Shown here piece after piece: positions 1 through 7,850 of a stretch of 64,000 nucleotides of DNA. The first letter of the stretch is position 1; every line of letters starts with the position of its first letter. Source of the DNA: Acidobacteriota bacterium (lineage in GTDB: Bacteria > Acidobacteriota > Terriglobia > Bryobacterales > Bryobacteraceae); assembly GCA_014584705.1 (NCBI GenBank), contig JACTMJ010000008.1:1-64000 (forward strand), written 5' to 3'. The position numbers were made by a program, and so were the translations under genes. The notes beneath the pieces are model-generated. The model ran no database searches. It worked only from the letters and a program-made list of their open reading frames with translations, and was not told the origin of the DNA.

Positions 1-23
1 GCCTGGGGAGGAATCGTTTGGAG

Positions 24-578
24 ATGCAGGGCAACCAGGAGCCGCGGCGGGTGTTTCGGTCGCGGGCGTTGAAGCGGCAGATTGTGGAGGAAACCTTGCG
101 GCCGGGGGCCTCCGTGTCCCGGGTGGCTCGCAAGTATGGCGTCAATGCGAACCAGGTTTTCTCGTGGCGGCGGCTGTATCGGCAAGGCGGGCTGGCGTTG
201 CGGCCGAAGGATCTGGCATGCAACGTGAGTTCCGCCAATGCCCACGCGGCAGGCGCTACGCCCGTGTTGTTGGCGGTCCAGGTGGTGGATGCGTTGCCGG
301 TGCAGTCGGGGACAGTGGCGTATTCGCATGCTGCCGGCGTGGGTGTCCATTCGGCGAACCCGCGGGCCCACTCGTCCATGCACCCGCTGGCGGCGGGCAG
401 TATTCGCATCGAACTCGGCCAGCCGCGAGTGCGCATTGATGGCGCGGCGGATGCGGCAACGTTGCGGGTTGTGCTCACGTGTTTGCAGGGTGTCGAGAGG
501 CAGGCCGGATGTGAGCGTCATTCCAAGGCCTTTCATTCCGATAGGCTCCACCAGTTTCCCAAAATTCTAAGCTGCTGA
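24..578 (+). CDS. tnpA: IS66-family TnpA (Orf1) fragment
   Basis: Accessory helix-turn-helix protein of an IS66-type insertion sequence. The N-terminal 60 residues carry the family pattern: a basic start, then the HTH with SVSRVARKYGVNANQVFSWR, followed by a variable linker and a C-terminal segment (DAATLRVVLTCLQG) that matches the usual IS66 Orf1 end. Beyond that point (about base 490) the frame runs through about 30 residues that do not look like the family, so the native stop appears lost. The tnpB and tnpC genes that should follow are absent; a RAYT element starts at 605. ATG at 24 is preceded by GGGGAGGA at 5-12; a TTG at 18 is the alternative start. Seen: HTH and truncation. Inferred: a dead remnant of a larger IS66 copy whose left part lies outside the window. 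Confidence 0.75.
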   Translation: MQGNQEPRRVFRSRALKRQIVEETLRPGASVSRVARKYGVNANQVFSWRRLYRQGGLALRPKDLACNVSSANAHAAGATPVLLAVQVVDALPVQSGTVAYSHAAGVGVHSANPRAHSSMHPLAAGSIRIELGQPRVRIDGAADAATLRVVLTCLQGVERQAGCERHSKAFHSDRLHQFPKILSC

Positions 579-604
579 TATAGAGTGAGTAATCTCGATT
601 TCCA

Positions 605-1416
605 GAAATCGCCATCAGGCGACCCTAGACCCATTTTCGGTGAGGACTTCTCCGTCGCCATTCCACTACTCTCGTGATGGCACAACTACGGCGTGTGGTG
701 GCCGCGGGCTGTCCGCACCATATCACCGAGCGCGGCAACTTTCACCGCGACGTCTTCTTCGATTACCAGGACCGCCAGACCTACTTGGACCTGCTCGCCC
801 AGCATAGCGCCAGGGCGCAATTGCAGATCCTCGGTTTCTGCCTGATGTCCAACCATATCCACCTGATCGCGGTTCCCGCCCGGCTGGATTCCATGGCCAT
901 CGCCATGCGCGATACATATCCCTCTTCGCCACCGCGGTCGCGTCTGGCGGAATCGGTACTTTTCCTGTCCGCTCGATCCCGCCCACGCCGCGTATGCCAT
1001 GCGCTATATGGAGTACAACCCTGTCCGCGCCGGGATGGCGGAATCGGTTCTGGATGATCCCCGGTCGGGCGCTCGGGCGCACCGCGGGATGGAGGCTCCA
1101 CCCGTGCAGCCCGACCTCAGCGGCTGGCAATTGCGCTATCCGCCGGAGCAATGGGCCGAAGTGTTGGGGCTTGGCTTCCTGCACTCGGGTGACCTGGAGC
1201 GTCCACGCGAAGCCACGCGTACCGGCAGGCCCTTCGGCGCGTCCGGCTTCGTTGCGGAGTTGGAAGCGAAGCTGGAACGCACGCTGCATCCGCGAAAACG
1301 GGGCAGGAAACCCAAGGTGGAAGCGGAAGCTCCGCATCCACGGGTTACGTCAGCGGGAAAGGGTTAGGCGGCCGACGCCGGCACAATTGGGTTTTGAGTT
1401 GCCTGATGGCGAATTC
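605..1416 (+). mobile_element. RAYT element 1 bounded by REP-like inverted repeats
   Basis: A degenerate REP-associated tyrosine transposase gene sits between GAAATCGCCATCAGGC (605-620) and GCCTGATGGCGAATTC (1401-1416). These are inverted repeats of each other with 15 of 16 positions matching. The same boundary pair encloses the second RAYT gene at 9117-9842, so the unit ends are defined by two independent copies. About 55 bp of conserved leader lies between the left repeat and the start codon. Confidence 0.7.
677..1367 (+). pseudogene. REP-associated tyrosine transposase, internally deleted
   Basis: Y1/HUH-type transposase of the RAYT (TnpA_REP) family, which mobilises or maintains REP palindromes. 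The N-terminal part is clear: a GCPHHIT start, then the HUH motif NHIHLIAVP near residues 59-67. After AMRDT (about base 920) the frame is broken and roughly 30-40 residues typical of the family are missing. Homology resumes in another frame with LDPAHAAYAMRYMEYNPVRAG (about 973-1034), the conserved C-terminal helix carrying the tyrosine region. The last stretch to 1367 matches the copy at 9515-9793. Seen: both halves in different frames. Inferred: inactive. Confidence 0.8.
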
Positions 1417-1614
1417 TTGGGGAGCAGGTCAGGTGCATGTCCCCGAAACCCGAAGCTATCATTTTCGGTTGAGTATACGATAGGCGGACGGGAAGGAGGG
1501 TCTTTAGTAAGCAAATGCCCGTAAAATATAACGGACAAGTAACTTGTGTGTCAATGCTGTACGTGCGAATTAGAGCCAAGAAGGCGCAGTCTGAGGAATC
1601 TGGAGAAACGATCG

Positions 1615-3336
1615 ATGGCCGAAGTATTTGGAATCTCTCGCCCTTCCGCGCCGTTGCGAGCCGATGGTGTTTGGCTTACTTGCCTTCTGGCGGTCATGAT
1701 TTGCCTCGCGGTTACCCAATTGCGTTCTCAAGTATCGAGTAACTACCGGATTCAAGGAAAGGTGGTGGATGGAGAAAGCGGCATCGCCGTTTCCGACGTA
1801 AACATCATCGTTAGGGCTTTGAGCGTTGAGGCTGGCGTGATGCGAGGCGTCAAATCTGGAGAAGGCGGGGAGACGGAGCCGCCAAGGACAGGCTTGAGCG
1901 GCACGTTTACGGTCCCGGTGGCGGGCCCTGGGCGTTATTCTATTTCGGCGCGGCGGGAAGGCTATGGGGAACACCATAATTCCATCGCGGTGATCAGCAA
2001 AGAGGATCCTTCGGCCACGGTGAAGCTCGATATTTTCCGGGCGGCGGCAATTACGGGCAGGGTGCTGGATGCGGAGGACAAGCGTCCTCTGAAGGGCATT
2101 ACCGTGATCGATCTAAAGTGCAATTGGCGCTTGGGAACAAAGCGGCTGCACCCCATGAAGAGGACCGTTACGGACGACAACGGCGCCTTCGACCTGGAAG
2201 ACTTGCTGCCAGGCGAGCATATCCTGCTCATTGAATCGCACAAAGTGGAGCTTAGTGCCGTGGCGACTGAACCCGCCACGGCCGCGGAAAAGGGCGAGGA
2301 CCAGCCGACCGTTTACCGGATGCTCTGGCCGCCGGGCGGCAAAGAATCGACGGGGGTGGTGATCGTTGGCGGTTCCGAGAATTCCGTTGGCGATATTCTG
2401 GCAGAGAAAAGGAAACTCAGCACAATTCGGGGAATTGCGAGGTCAAGCGATTGCAGTGAGAACACCGAGGTGGAGGTATGGCTGAAGGGAACGACGGAAA
2501 GCGGAAGTCGCGCTAATGTTGCCGGAGGCCGACAGATGTGTGGAGCGCCATGGGAGATCTCGCCGGTTCCCGCGGGACCCTATCAGATCGAATCCTGGAT
2601 TGCGGACCGTTCCGGGGTAAGTCAGAAGCATTTCTTTAGTGAGATTTCTCTTGCGGAGCAGCAAACCCTCGATTTGGATTTGGGCCTCGCTCCGCCCATG
2701 ATGATGCATCTTAGCCTACGCGATGCATTCGGCAACCCCTATGTGCCGGATACGAGCCTCGCGATTGCAATGTTGCCGGTGGGTTCTCCTGCAACCATCG
2801 AAGAAGTTCTGCAGAAGTTGTCAGGAGGCAGTGAAGGAGATATTCTCGCCTTCCCCCGATCTAGCATCGATCTCCAGATAACGGGCTTGCGCCGGAACGA
2901 GTACGTGAAGGAGCTCAAGTACAACGGCACAGCGGCGACCACCACGCGATTCATGCCCAACCCAGGAGCGTTGTCGCACAAACTGGAAGCCGTCATTGGC
3001 GCGGATGCCGCCATCGTGGCGCCGGTGCTGGCGGAGGAGAAGCACGCTACGAGTGACACCGCGATCGTCATTGCGCCGTGGCCCGCCAGGATGCGCGAGG
3101 TCATCCCCGAGTTCAAGACCGCGCGCCGCCAGGAAGGCATGCACTACGAAAGCGTTTGGCTGCCACCTGGGAAGTACCGCGCGATCGCGATCACTCTCCC
3201 AGACGTGTTTCTTGGGCTTGACCGCCCCATCGACAAACCCGGCGTCCTGGCCTCCGCGCTTTCGGACGCAGCCGAGATCGTTCTGGCTCCGAGAGAAACT
3301 CAGCAGCCGCGTGTTGAATTCGTGGAGCTGAAGTAG
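1615..3336 (+). CDS. Secreted protein with carboxypeptidase-regulatory-like domains
   Basis: About 573 residues. A hydrophobic stretch (WLTCLLAVMICLAVTQL, near residues 21-37) serves as signal peptide or anchor. Two Ig-like carboxypeptidase D regulatory domains follow: IQGKVVDGESGIAVSDVNI with GRYSISARREGYG, and AITGRVLDAEDKRPLKGI with a DDNGAFDLEDLLPGEH turn. The rest is beta-rich without a recognised catalytic motif. Such proteins are abundant in the acidobacterial cell envelope and are usually thought to bind surfaces or substrates; no enzyme function is claimed. I chose ATG 1615 because GGAGA lies 8 bases upstream; an upstream in-frame start at 1546 has no ribosome binding site. It stands alone between mobile-element debris and a repeat. 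Confidence 0.7.
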   Translation: MAEVFGISRPSAPLRADGVWLTCLLAVMICLAVTQLRSQVSSNYRIQGKVVDGESGIAVSDVNIIVRALSVEAGVMRGVKSGEGGETEPPRTGLSGTFTVPVAGPGRYSISARREGYGEHHNSIAVISKEDPSATVKLDIFRAAAITGRVLDAEDKRPLKGITVIDLKCNWRLGTKRLHPMKRTVTDDNGAFDLEDLLPGEHILLIESHKVELSAVATEPATAAEKGEDQPTVYRMLWPPGGKESTGVVIVGGSENSVGDILAEKRKLSTIRGIARSSDCSENTEVEVWLKGTTESGSRANVAGGRQMCGAPWEISPVPAGPYQIESWIADRSGVSQKHFFSEISLAEQQTLDLDLGLAPPMMMHLSLRDAFGNPYVPDTSLAIAMLPVGSPATIEEVLQKLSGGSEGDILAFPRSSIDLQITGLRRNEYVKELKYNGTAATTTRFMPNPGALSHKLEAVIGADAAIVAPVLAEEKHATSDTAIVIAPWPARMREVIPEFKTARRQEGMHYESVWLPPGKYRAIAITLPDVFLGLDRPIDKPGVLASALSDAAEIVLAPRETQQPRVEFVELK

Positions 3337-3636
3337 AGAAGATGAATGATCTTTCGTCCATAGATACAAGGCGTCAGAGCAACAGCTTGTCGAGCCCTCA
3401 TGTGGTGCACCTGCCTCGATGTCTAACGAGTTGAGGACTGCTTTCCTTGCCGGCAACCCTGTTGCACGGAGGCCGTCTCTACACTGTCGAGCTCTGATTC
3501 GTCTGACGATTGGGTTTGAATGTATCGGCGTCAGCGTCGCGGATGAAGCAGAGAAGGCGTCCTGACGGCCTACTGGCGGGAGTGGGGCTCTGACTTTGGG
3601 GACTTGGGTGGCGAGGGTGGCGCGGAGGCGTCCTGC
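3337..3636. other. Intergenic stretch without recognised gene
   Basis: No ORF with family resemblance is seen on either strand. Bases 3577-3632 (GGGAGTGGGGCTCTGACTTT onward) recur almost unchanged at 11117-11172, so part of the stretch is itself a dispersed repeat. Confidence 0.5.
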
Positions 3637-3970
3637 GCTCGGGTAGAGATCGTGGCTGTTAGGAGGCCGGCGGCCTACACCCTAACTCAATCTTCGGACG
3701 CCATCGGCGAGGGTTCGACTGGCTTAGGCCAGGAGACGCGCGCCAGGGGGCGAGACCGGAAAGGAATGTGTGGTTCCCGCTGGAATCCGCGCTTGGAGCG
3801 TGGAGGCGGGGAACCGCAACGCAGGCCCGGGACAACGAGGCGAGACCATGGGTCCCAGCCGAGCGGTGACGACAGCGTTGCCTCAATCTCACAGGTTCCG
3901 TCGCCGGCAGGACTCGGGGGATCTCTGTCTCCCCTTGACAGATACCTATCATGAATGTCACCGAAACCCC
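3637..3970. repeat. 334-bp direct repeat, copy A
   Basis: Begins GCTCGGGTAGAG and ends ATGTCACCGAAACCCC. Copy B lies at 5480-5813 and has exactly the same length with a modest number of substitutions. Copy A contains a hairpin-forming segment (GGTTCCCGC paired with GCGGGGAACC around 3772-3815). No protein family is recognised in any frame. The pair brackets the HigBA-like module, the ribbon-helix-helix gene and an IS3 remnant. Confidence 0.75.
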
Positions 3971-3987
3971 CGGTTGGTTGACTTGCA

Positions 3988-4005
3988 GTTGTCAGATATG
4001 ACAAC
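3988..4005. promoter_or_regulatory. Palindromic operator of the higBA-like module
   Basis: Perfect inverted repeat GTTGTCA-gata-TGACAAC, 31 bases before the toxin start codon. It overlaps a possible -35 (TTGTCA, 3990-3995), paired with TATATG at 4012-4017 (16-base spacing). Placement fits autoregulation by the HTH antitoxin, as is usual for such modules; binding itself is inferred. Confidence 0.55.
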
Positions 4006-4035
4006 ATTAGCTATATGGATGGCACGCGATAGCGG

Positions 4036-4389
4036 ATGTCGGAAGTCCGTAAGACCCGGCCTGTTTCCTGGCTCAAGCCAGCACTCCGGGAATTCGAGAA
4101 GTTCCCGGAAGGGGCACAGTCGATCTGTCTCACCGCGCTCACGATTGCGGCCGAGGGCGGCAAGGCCGATCTTGCGAAGCCGCTGCACGGGCTTGGCTCC
4201 GGCGTGCTGGAGATCGCGCTGCCGTTCGAGGGCGATGCTTACCGGGTCGTCTACGCTGTGCAACTCGGAGCCGATATGTGGGTCGTCCATGCCTTCCAGA
4301 AGAAAGCAACTCAGGGCATCAAGACGCCCCAACGTGAGATCGACCTGATTAAAGACCGCTTGAAGCGACTGAAGGAGATATTGCGATGA
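4036..4389 (+). CDS. HigB/Gp49-like toxin (RelE superfamily)
   Basis: 117 residues, typical for phage-derived Gp49-like (HigB-type) mRNA interferase toxins of the RelE fold. The pattern is an N-terminal helix ending in KPALREFEKFPEGAQ, a central glycine-containing strand (KPLHGLGSGVLEIALPFEGDAYRVVYAVQL), then WVVHAFQKKATQGIKTPQREI and a basic C-terminal helix. The VVHAFQKK-GIKTP segment is the family hallmark. The known role of the family is ribosome-dependent mRNA cleavage. The toxin gene comes first and overlaps the antitoxin ATG by 4 bases, which is the HigBA arrangement. No strong Shine-Dalgarno precedes the ATG. Confidence 0.85.
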   Translation: MSEVRKTRPVSWLKPALREFEKFPEGAQSICLTALTIAAEGGKADLAKPLHGLGSGVLEIALPFEGDAYRVVYAVQLGADMWVVHAFQKKATQGIKTPQREIDLIKDRLKRLKEILR

Positions 4390-4691
4390 AAGCTGAAAAG
4401 CTCGAACTTGTACGCGGTAGCGGAAACGTCTTCCGCGACCTCAGGCGCGAGAACGCGGATGTCTTGCAGTTCAAGGCCATCCTCGCCGCCGAAATCATAA
4501 AGGCGCTCGACAGGGACCAACTCACGGTGCGGGCGGCGCATGACCGCACGGGCATCGCGGCCGCCGACTTCTCGCGCATCCGCAACGCGGATCTAGGACG
4601 GTTCACCGTTGACCGGCTGATGTCTGTCCTTAACCGGCTCGGGTCGCGTGTAGAGGTGAAAATTCGTGTCAGGCCTATCGAGGCCGCCTAG
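4386..4691 (+). CDS. HigA-like XRE antitoxin
   Basis: 101 residues with an XRE-type helix-turn-helix in the middle: KAILAAEIIKALDRDQLTVR, then AHDRTGIAAADFSRIRNADLGRFTVDRLMSVLNRLG. This matches the HTH_37-type antitoxin group that pairs with Gp49/HigB toxins. It should neutralise the upstream toxin and repress the operon through the palindrome at 3988-4005. The ATGA overlap with the toxin gene indicates translational coupling. Both frames are intact although surrounding genes are decayed. Confidence 0.85.
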   Translation: MKAEKLELVRGSGNVFRDLRRENADVLQFKAILAAEIIKALDRDQLTVRAAHDRTGIAAADFSRIRNADLGRFTVDRLMSVLNRLGSRVEVKIRVRPIEAA

Positions 4692-4740
4692 TCGTTGCCA
4701 GTCTAGGCGAGAAGGTAAGATGGCTTTCTGGCTTTCCGTG

Positions 4741-4770
4741 TTGACTGGAAACTGGCTATCCGCATATACT
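4741..4770 (+). promoter_or_regulatory. Sigma-70-type promoter for the RHH gene
   Basis: TTGACT (4741-4746), 18-base spacer, TATACT (4765-4770), followed by AGGAGG at 4815-4820 and ATG at 4832. This is among the best housekeeping promoter matches in the window. Confidence 0.6.
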
Positions 4771-4831
4771 GCCCTAAGATTCATGAGGCAGCCGCCTCGG
4801 CGTTTGCCATCAATAGGAGGCCGCTTGCGTT

Positions 4832-5032
4832 ATGGCTGAAAGCAGGAAGGCACTATCACAGCGCAAAAGAGACAAGCCAGCGTCGGTGTCCGCGGATACC
4901 GAAACGCTCAATTTCAAGGTCACAACCGAGTTTAAAAAGGAATTCAAAGGGTATGCCGTGAGCCAGAGCATGACCATGCTTGAGCTGCTCAAAGAGGGCT
5001 TTGAGTTGAGTAAGAGGAAACGGAAACAGTGA
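4832..5032 (+). CDS. Orphan ribbon-helix-helix-like small protein
   Basis: 66 residues. The basic, polar N-terminus (about 25 residues) is probably flexible. It is followed by a beta strand (ETLNFKVTT) and two helices (EFKKEFKGYAVSQSMTMLEL, LLKEGFELSKRKRK), the layout of ParG/CopG-type ribbon-helix-helix DNA-binding proteins. AGGAGG lies 11 bases before ATG and a near-consensus promoter lies upstream, so it is probably expressed. No ParA ATPase or toxin partner is adjacent. It could be a plasmid-partition remnant, an orphan antitoxin or a local repressor. Fold assignment is by pattern only. Confidence 0.6.
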   Translation: MAESRKALSQRKRDKPASVSADTETLNFKVTTEFKKEFKGYAVSQSMTMLELLKEGFELSKRKRKQ

Positions 5033-5039
5033 GGTTGAC

Positions 5040-5204
5040 AGTTGACCCGCTCCCCGTTTCTGTACCAGCAATAACTAGACGGTAGCACTGCTGCTCTCCG
5101 CTAGGCTGCACAGGCTTGCGGAGCCCGGCGGGCGGAGCAAGCCTGTCGAAAGTCGCTTGGCGTTCGGTACCCCAGGCTGCTGCGCGGCCTCTCTTCGTTG
5201 TAGT
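5040..5204 (-). mobile_element. IS3-family right-end remnant, copy 1
   Basis: Read on the minus strand this encodes the last about 35 residues of an IS3-group transposase (DDE integrase core): YNEERPRSSLGYRTPSDFRQ, then a tail to a TAG. The non-coding right end finishes in TGACCCGCTCCCCGTTTCTG, read on the plus strand at 5040. The rest of the element is missing. Related remnants at 8957 and 10997 end at the same base, which fixes the IS terminus. Confidence 0.7.
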
Positions 5205-5286
5205 GAAAATCGCCATCAGGCGACCCTAAACCCATTTTCCGTGAGAACTCCTCCGTCGTCACTCCACTACTCTCGGGATGGCACAA
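5205..5286 (+). mobile_element. RAYT element left-end remnant
   Basis: GAAAATCGCCATCAGGC and the following leader, up to the start codon and ATGGCACAA, match the first about 80 bases of the RAYT elements at 605 and 9117. The sequence then diverges, so only the left end survives. It abuts the IS3 remnant directly, as in the 9117 copy. Confidence 0.65.
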
Positions 5287-5479
5287 GGGCTCTTCGTCGC
5301 CAATCCGGATGCGGCGGGCGTGGCCGCCGGAGAGTCGCACCGCCAAACGGGGCGGATGCTCCATGGACTCGCTGGCGCGAGGCTGCGTAGATTGCGCGGG
5401 GCGCGGCCCCTGGGCTGACGCCCAGGGCTGGGTTCTGTCGCCCGGTGGGCTCTCGGCGCGGGTGGCGGAGGCGCCCTCC

Positions 5480-5813
5480 GCTCGGGTAGAGTTCGTGCCA
5501 GCTAGGAGGCCGGCGGCTTACACCCTAACTCAATCTTCGGACGCCATCGGCGAGGGTTCGCCTGGCTTTGGCCAGGCGACTCGCGCCAGGGGGCGAGACC
5601 GCAAAGGAATGTGTGGTTCCCGCTGGAATCCGCGCTTGGAGCGTGGAGGCAGAGAACCGCAACGCAGGCCCGGGACAACGAGGCGAGACCATGGGTCCCA
5701 GCCGAGCGGTGACGACAGCGTTGCTTCAAACTCACAGGTTCCGCCGCCAGCAGGACTCGGGGGATCTCTGTCTCCCCTTGACAGATACCTATCATGAATG
5801 TCACCGAAACCCC
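5480..5813. repeat. 334-bp direct repeat, copy B
   Basis: Same length and orientation as 3637-3970 and ends at the identical string GTCACCGAAACCCC. The hairpin arm GCGGGGAACC of copy A is GCAGAGAACC here, so that pairing is not maintained. The truncated nuclease-like gene on the minus strand ends 8 bases downstream. Confidence 0.75.
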
Positions 5814-5821
5814 AGCAGTCG

Positions 5822-6835
5822 TTATTCGGAAGACCAGATATCGTCGAGAGTTCTTGCTCGGTCGAGCTGCGCCTTGGTTGTATAGCGGAGGCTTTGAAAG
5901 CTTTTCACCCGACCGACTTTGGCCATCGGAATGGGCTCGATTTCCCTCGCCGGTTCAGTGAAGTTGATGACCCACTTCCCTGTATCCTTCCATTGTTCTA
6001 TGGAGCGCACCGGAGCGATGTGGGTAATCGCCGACACTGGGGCGACCTGGGAAGCGGCAATGTGTTTGATTTGGGGTCGCATGGAACCATGGAGTCGAAC
6101 AGCATACCACCGGTCCTCGCCCAGAAAGACGTCCTTGAAACCGTCACTGCGGGCGGGAACAACCACCGTGTCGTACTCAGCCGAACTGGCAACCAGGCCG
6201 GACGGTTCTTCTCCACTAGGCAGTGAGTCTTCGGCTGCAAGATCGGCGAGGAACGGTTCGAAGTGATAGACATCTTCGCCGTGAGAGTTCCGGTAGCGTG
6301 CAAGCTGTATCACCTCGACACCAAACTGAAACTTCCTCGCGAGAATGTCCTCCAGGTTCTCCGGAATCTCATCAATGACGACCAAAGCGGAGAAAGGGCT
6401 TTCGAACACCATCCACTCAAGCAAATAGTCCAGGTTGCGGAAGCCGTTGGCGACGGCGTAGCCCTCGCATCGTTTCTTGAGGTCAGCGTCTTGATTGATG
6501 GCGTTTACAAGGATCTTTTTGACGCCTATCTGCTCAGATTCAAACGAAAGGGAGAACTGTAGGATCTGGACGGCGATGTGGCGGAGCGGGTCGTGGGCAG
6601 CAAGCTCATTCTCAACAACGAACAGCCTCGGCTTCGATCCGTTGAGGTCGATCAGGTAACCATCGGGAATGTTCCGAATGCCGCCCTTGGCTCCGATCTT
6701 CTTCTTGATGTCGAGATAAAACCGGTTGGGTCCAAAGAGGTCCTTGGCAACGGTTGCGATCGCCTATTCCAGATCTGCTTCACTGCTGTAGCCGACCGAT
6801 CTGAACTGGCCGGACTTCGTCCACAAACGACTCAT
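5822..6835 (-). pseudogene. Nuclease-like hypothetical gene with one nonsense codon
   Basis: Reading from ATG at 6835 downward gives about 337 codons with one in-frame TAG (codon 24, bases 6766-6764); everything after it is open to 5822. The segment after the stop has NRFYLDIKKKIGAKGG, IPDGYLIDLNGSKPRLFVVE, then NELAAHDPLRHIAVQIL. The order of an Asp in a hydrophobic strand and an acidic pair in the next strand resembles PD-(D/E)XK-type nuclease cores, although ENE replaces the usual (D/E)xK. The remainder (SPFSALVVIDEIPENLEDIL and onward) is not recognised. Translation could restart after the stop (for example TTG at 6424), but that would lose the putative core. Function is uncertain. Confidence 0.55.
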
Positions 6836-7079
6836 TCCGTTGCTTGGCATTCTGGTTGACCGAGAATCCCGATTCTATCTGTGAGTTTTTCTCGATGCAA
6901 ACTGGGCGTTGAACTTGGCGCTTTACGGTGTCCGAATAGAATCTGTTATCTTGCACCATCGCCACGGCTAACCGCCCGAGATCACAAGACGCCACCGCGC
7001 ACGCACGCGGGCCGAGGCGGAGTCGTTCGGACGAAGAATCCTGCTGCTGTTCGGGCCGTCTATGGATGCGGCGGTAGGG
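6836..7079. other. Intergenic, nothing recognised
   Basis: About 240 bases between the nuclease-like pseudogene and the parE stop codon. No coding pattern, repeat or terminator is evident. Confidence 0.4.
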
Positions 7080-7409
7080 TCAGCCCAGAAAGCCTTCGTT
7101 GATTAGCTGGTCTAGGTCACGACTACCATGGACGACTCTGACCAGATCGACACCGGTTTGCAGCGGGAAATAGAAGAGGAGAATTCTTTCAAAGCCATCG
7201 GAAACAGGAAACCGGCGCATGCCTTGAAGCTCCGGGGGCCGGAGGATGAGCGAGATTCCCATCTCAGGGTGACTGGACAGAGTCTGAAGGGTGGATTCGC
7301 TGGCTGCCAGAAAACGGTCGGCAACTTCGATACCGCCGTGCTCGGCATACCAGATCCAGATTTCGACAAGGTCCCTTTTAGCAGCCTCACGTTTCGAGAT
7401 GCTGCCCAT
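7080..7409 (-). CDS. parE: ParE-like toxin
   Basis: 109 residues of the RelE/ParE superfamily. Features are SKREAAKRDLVEIWIWYAEH (N-terminal helix), GIEVADRFLAASESTLQTLSS, HPEMG, RRFPVSDGFERILLFYFPL and the terminal VDLVRVVHGSRDLDQLI. The HPxxG turn and the RVVHGSRDLDQL end are typical of ParE toxins, which known members use to inhibit DNA gyrase. Its ATG shares one base with the TGA of the upstream antitoxin gene (TGATG at 7411-7407), giving coupled translation. Confidence 0.88.
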   Translation of the reverse strand: MGSISKREAAKRDLVEIWIWYAEHGGIEVADRFLAASESTLQTLSSHPEMGISLILRPPELQGMRRFPVSDGFERILLFYFPLQTGVDLVRVVHGSRDLDQLINEGFLG

Positions 7410-7678
7410 CAGGCGGATTTCCTGGACTTACGAGCCTCGAACTGCTTGACAGCTTCGATTCGAATCTCATCCCAGTCTCGGCGAGTCATCGCAGTGGCGG
7501 GACCACTTAGAAGCCCTTCCGTAAGCAGCGCTTCCAACTTGTCTTGAGCCTTGCGCCTTTCATCTTCGCGGATGAGTTCACGGACATATTCGCTGACGCT
7601 GCTGTAGCGGCCGGAGCCGACTTGATCGTCAACGAATTCTTTGAGTTGATCCGGAAGCGAGATGTTCATGGTCTGCAT
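7409..7678 (-). CDS. parD: ParD-like antitoxin
   Basis: Ribbon-helix-helix antitoxin, about 89 residues from the ATG at 7678 (MQTMNISLPDQLKEFVDDQV); an upstream in-frame start at 7708 is possible. The N-terminal NISLPDQL strand and GRYSSVSEYVRELIRED helix pair are the ParD signature (DNA binding and dimerisation). The C-terminal half (TRRDWDEIRIEAVKQFEARK) would bind the toxin. A double palindrome 51 bases upstream is a plausible operator. Confidence 0.88.
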   Translation of the reverse strand: MQTMNISLPDQLKEFVDDQVGSGRYSSVSEYVRELIREDERRKAQDKLEALLTEGLLSGPATAMTRRDWDEIRIEAVKQFEARKSRKSA

Positions 7679-7728
7679 AGGCGTCTCCGTGATTGGTTCA
7701 GAGAGCAAGATAACATGGATAGCAAATT

Positions 7729-7754
7729 ATGGCAAGATTTGCCATGCATCATGG
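7729..7754. promoter_or_regulatory. Overlapping palindromes upstream of parD
   Basis: ATGGCAA-gat-TTGCCAT (7729-7745) overlaps CCATG-cat-CATGG (7742-7754). Both are perfect and lie just upstream of parD on its transcription side, as expected for ParD autorepression. Confidence 0.5.
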
Positions 7755-7850
7755 AGCCAGACAACCCACGCTAAATCAGCAACTTGCGGACTAGCTCTGT
7801 GTATCGTAAAGGACGTTATGCAACACTGATTCCGCCTAGAGGGGAGACCG

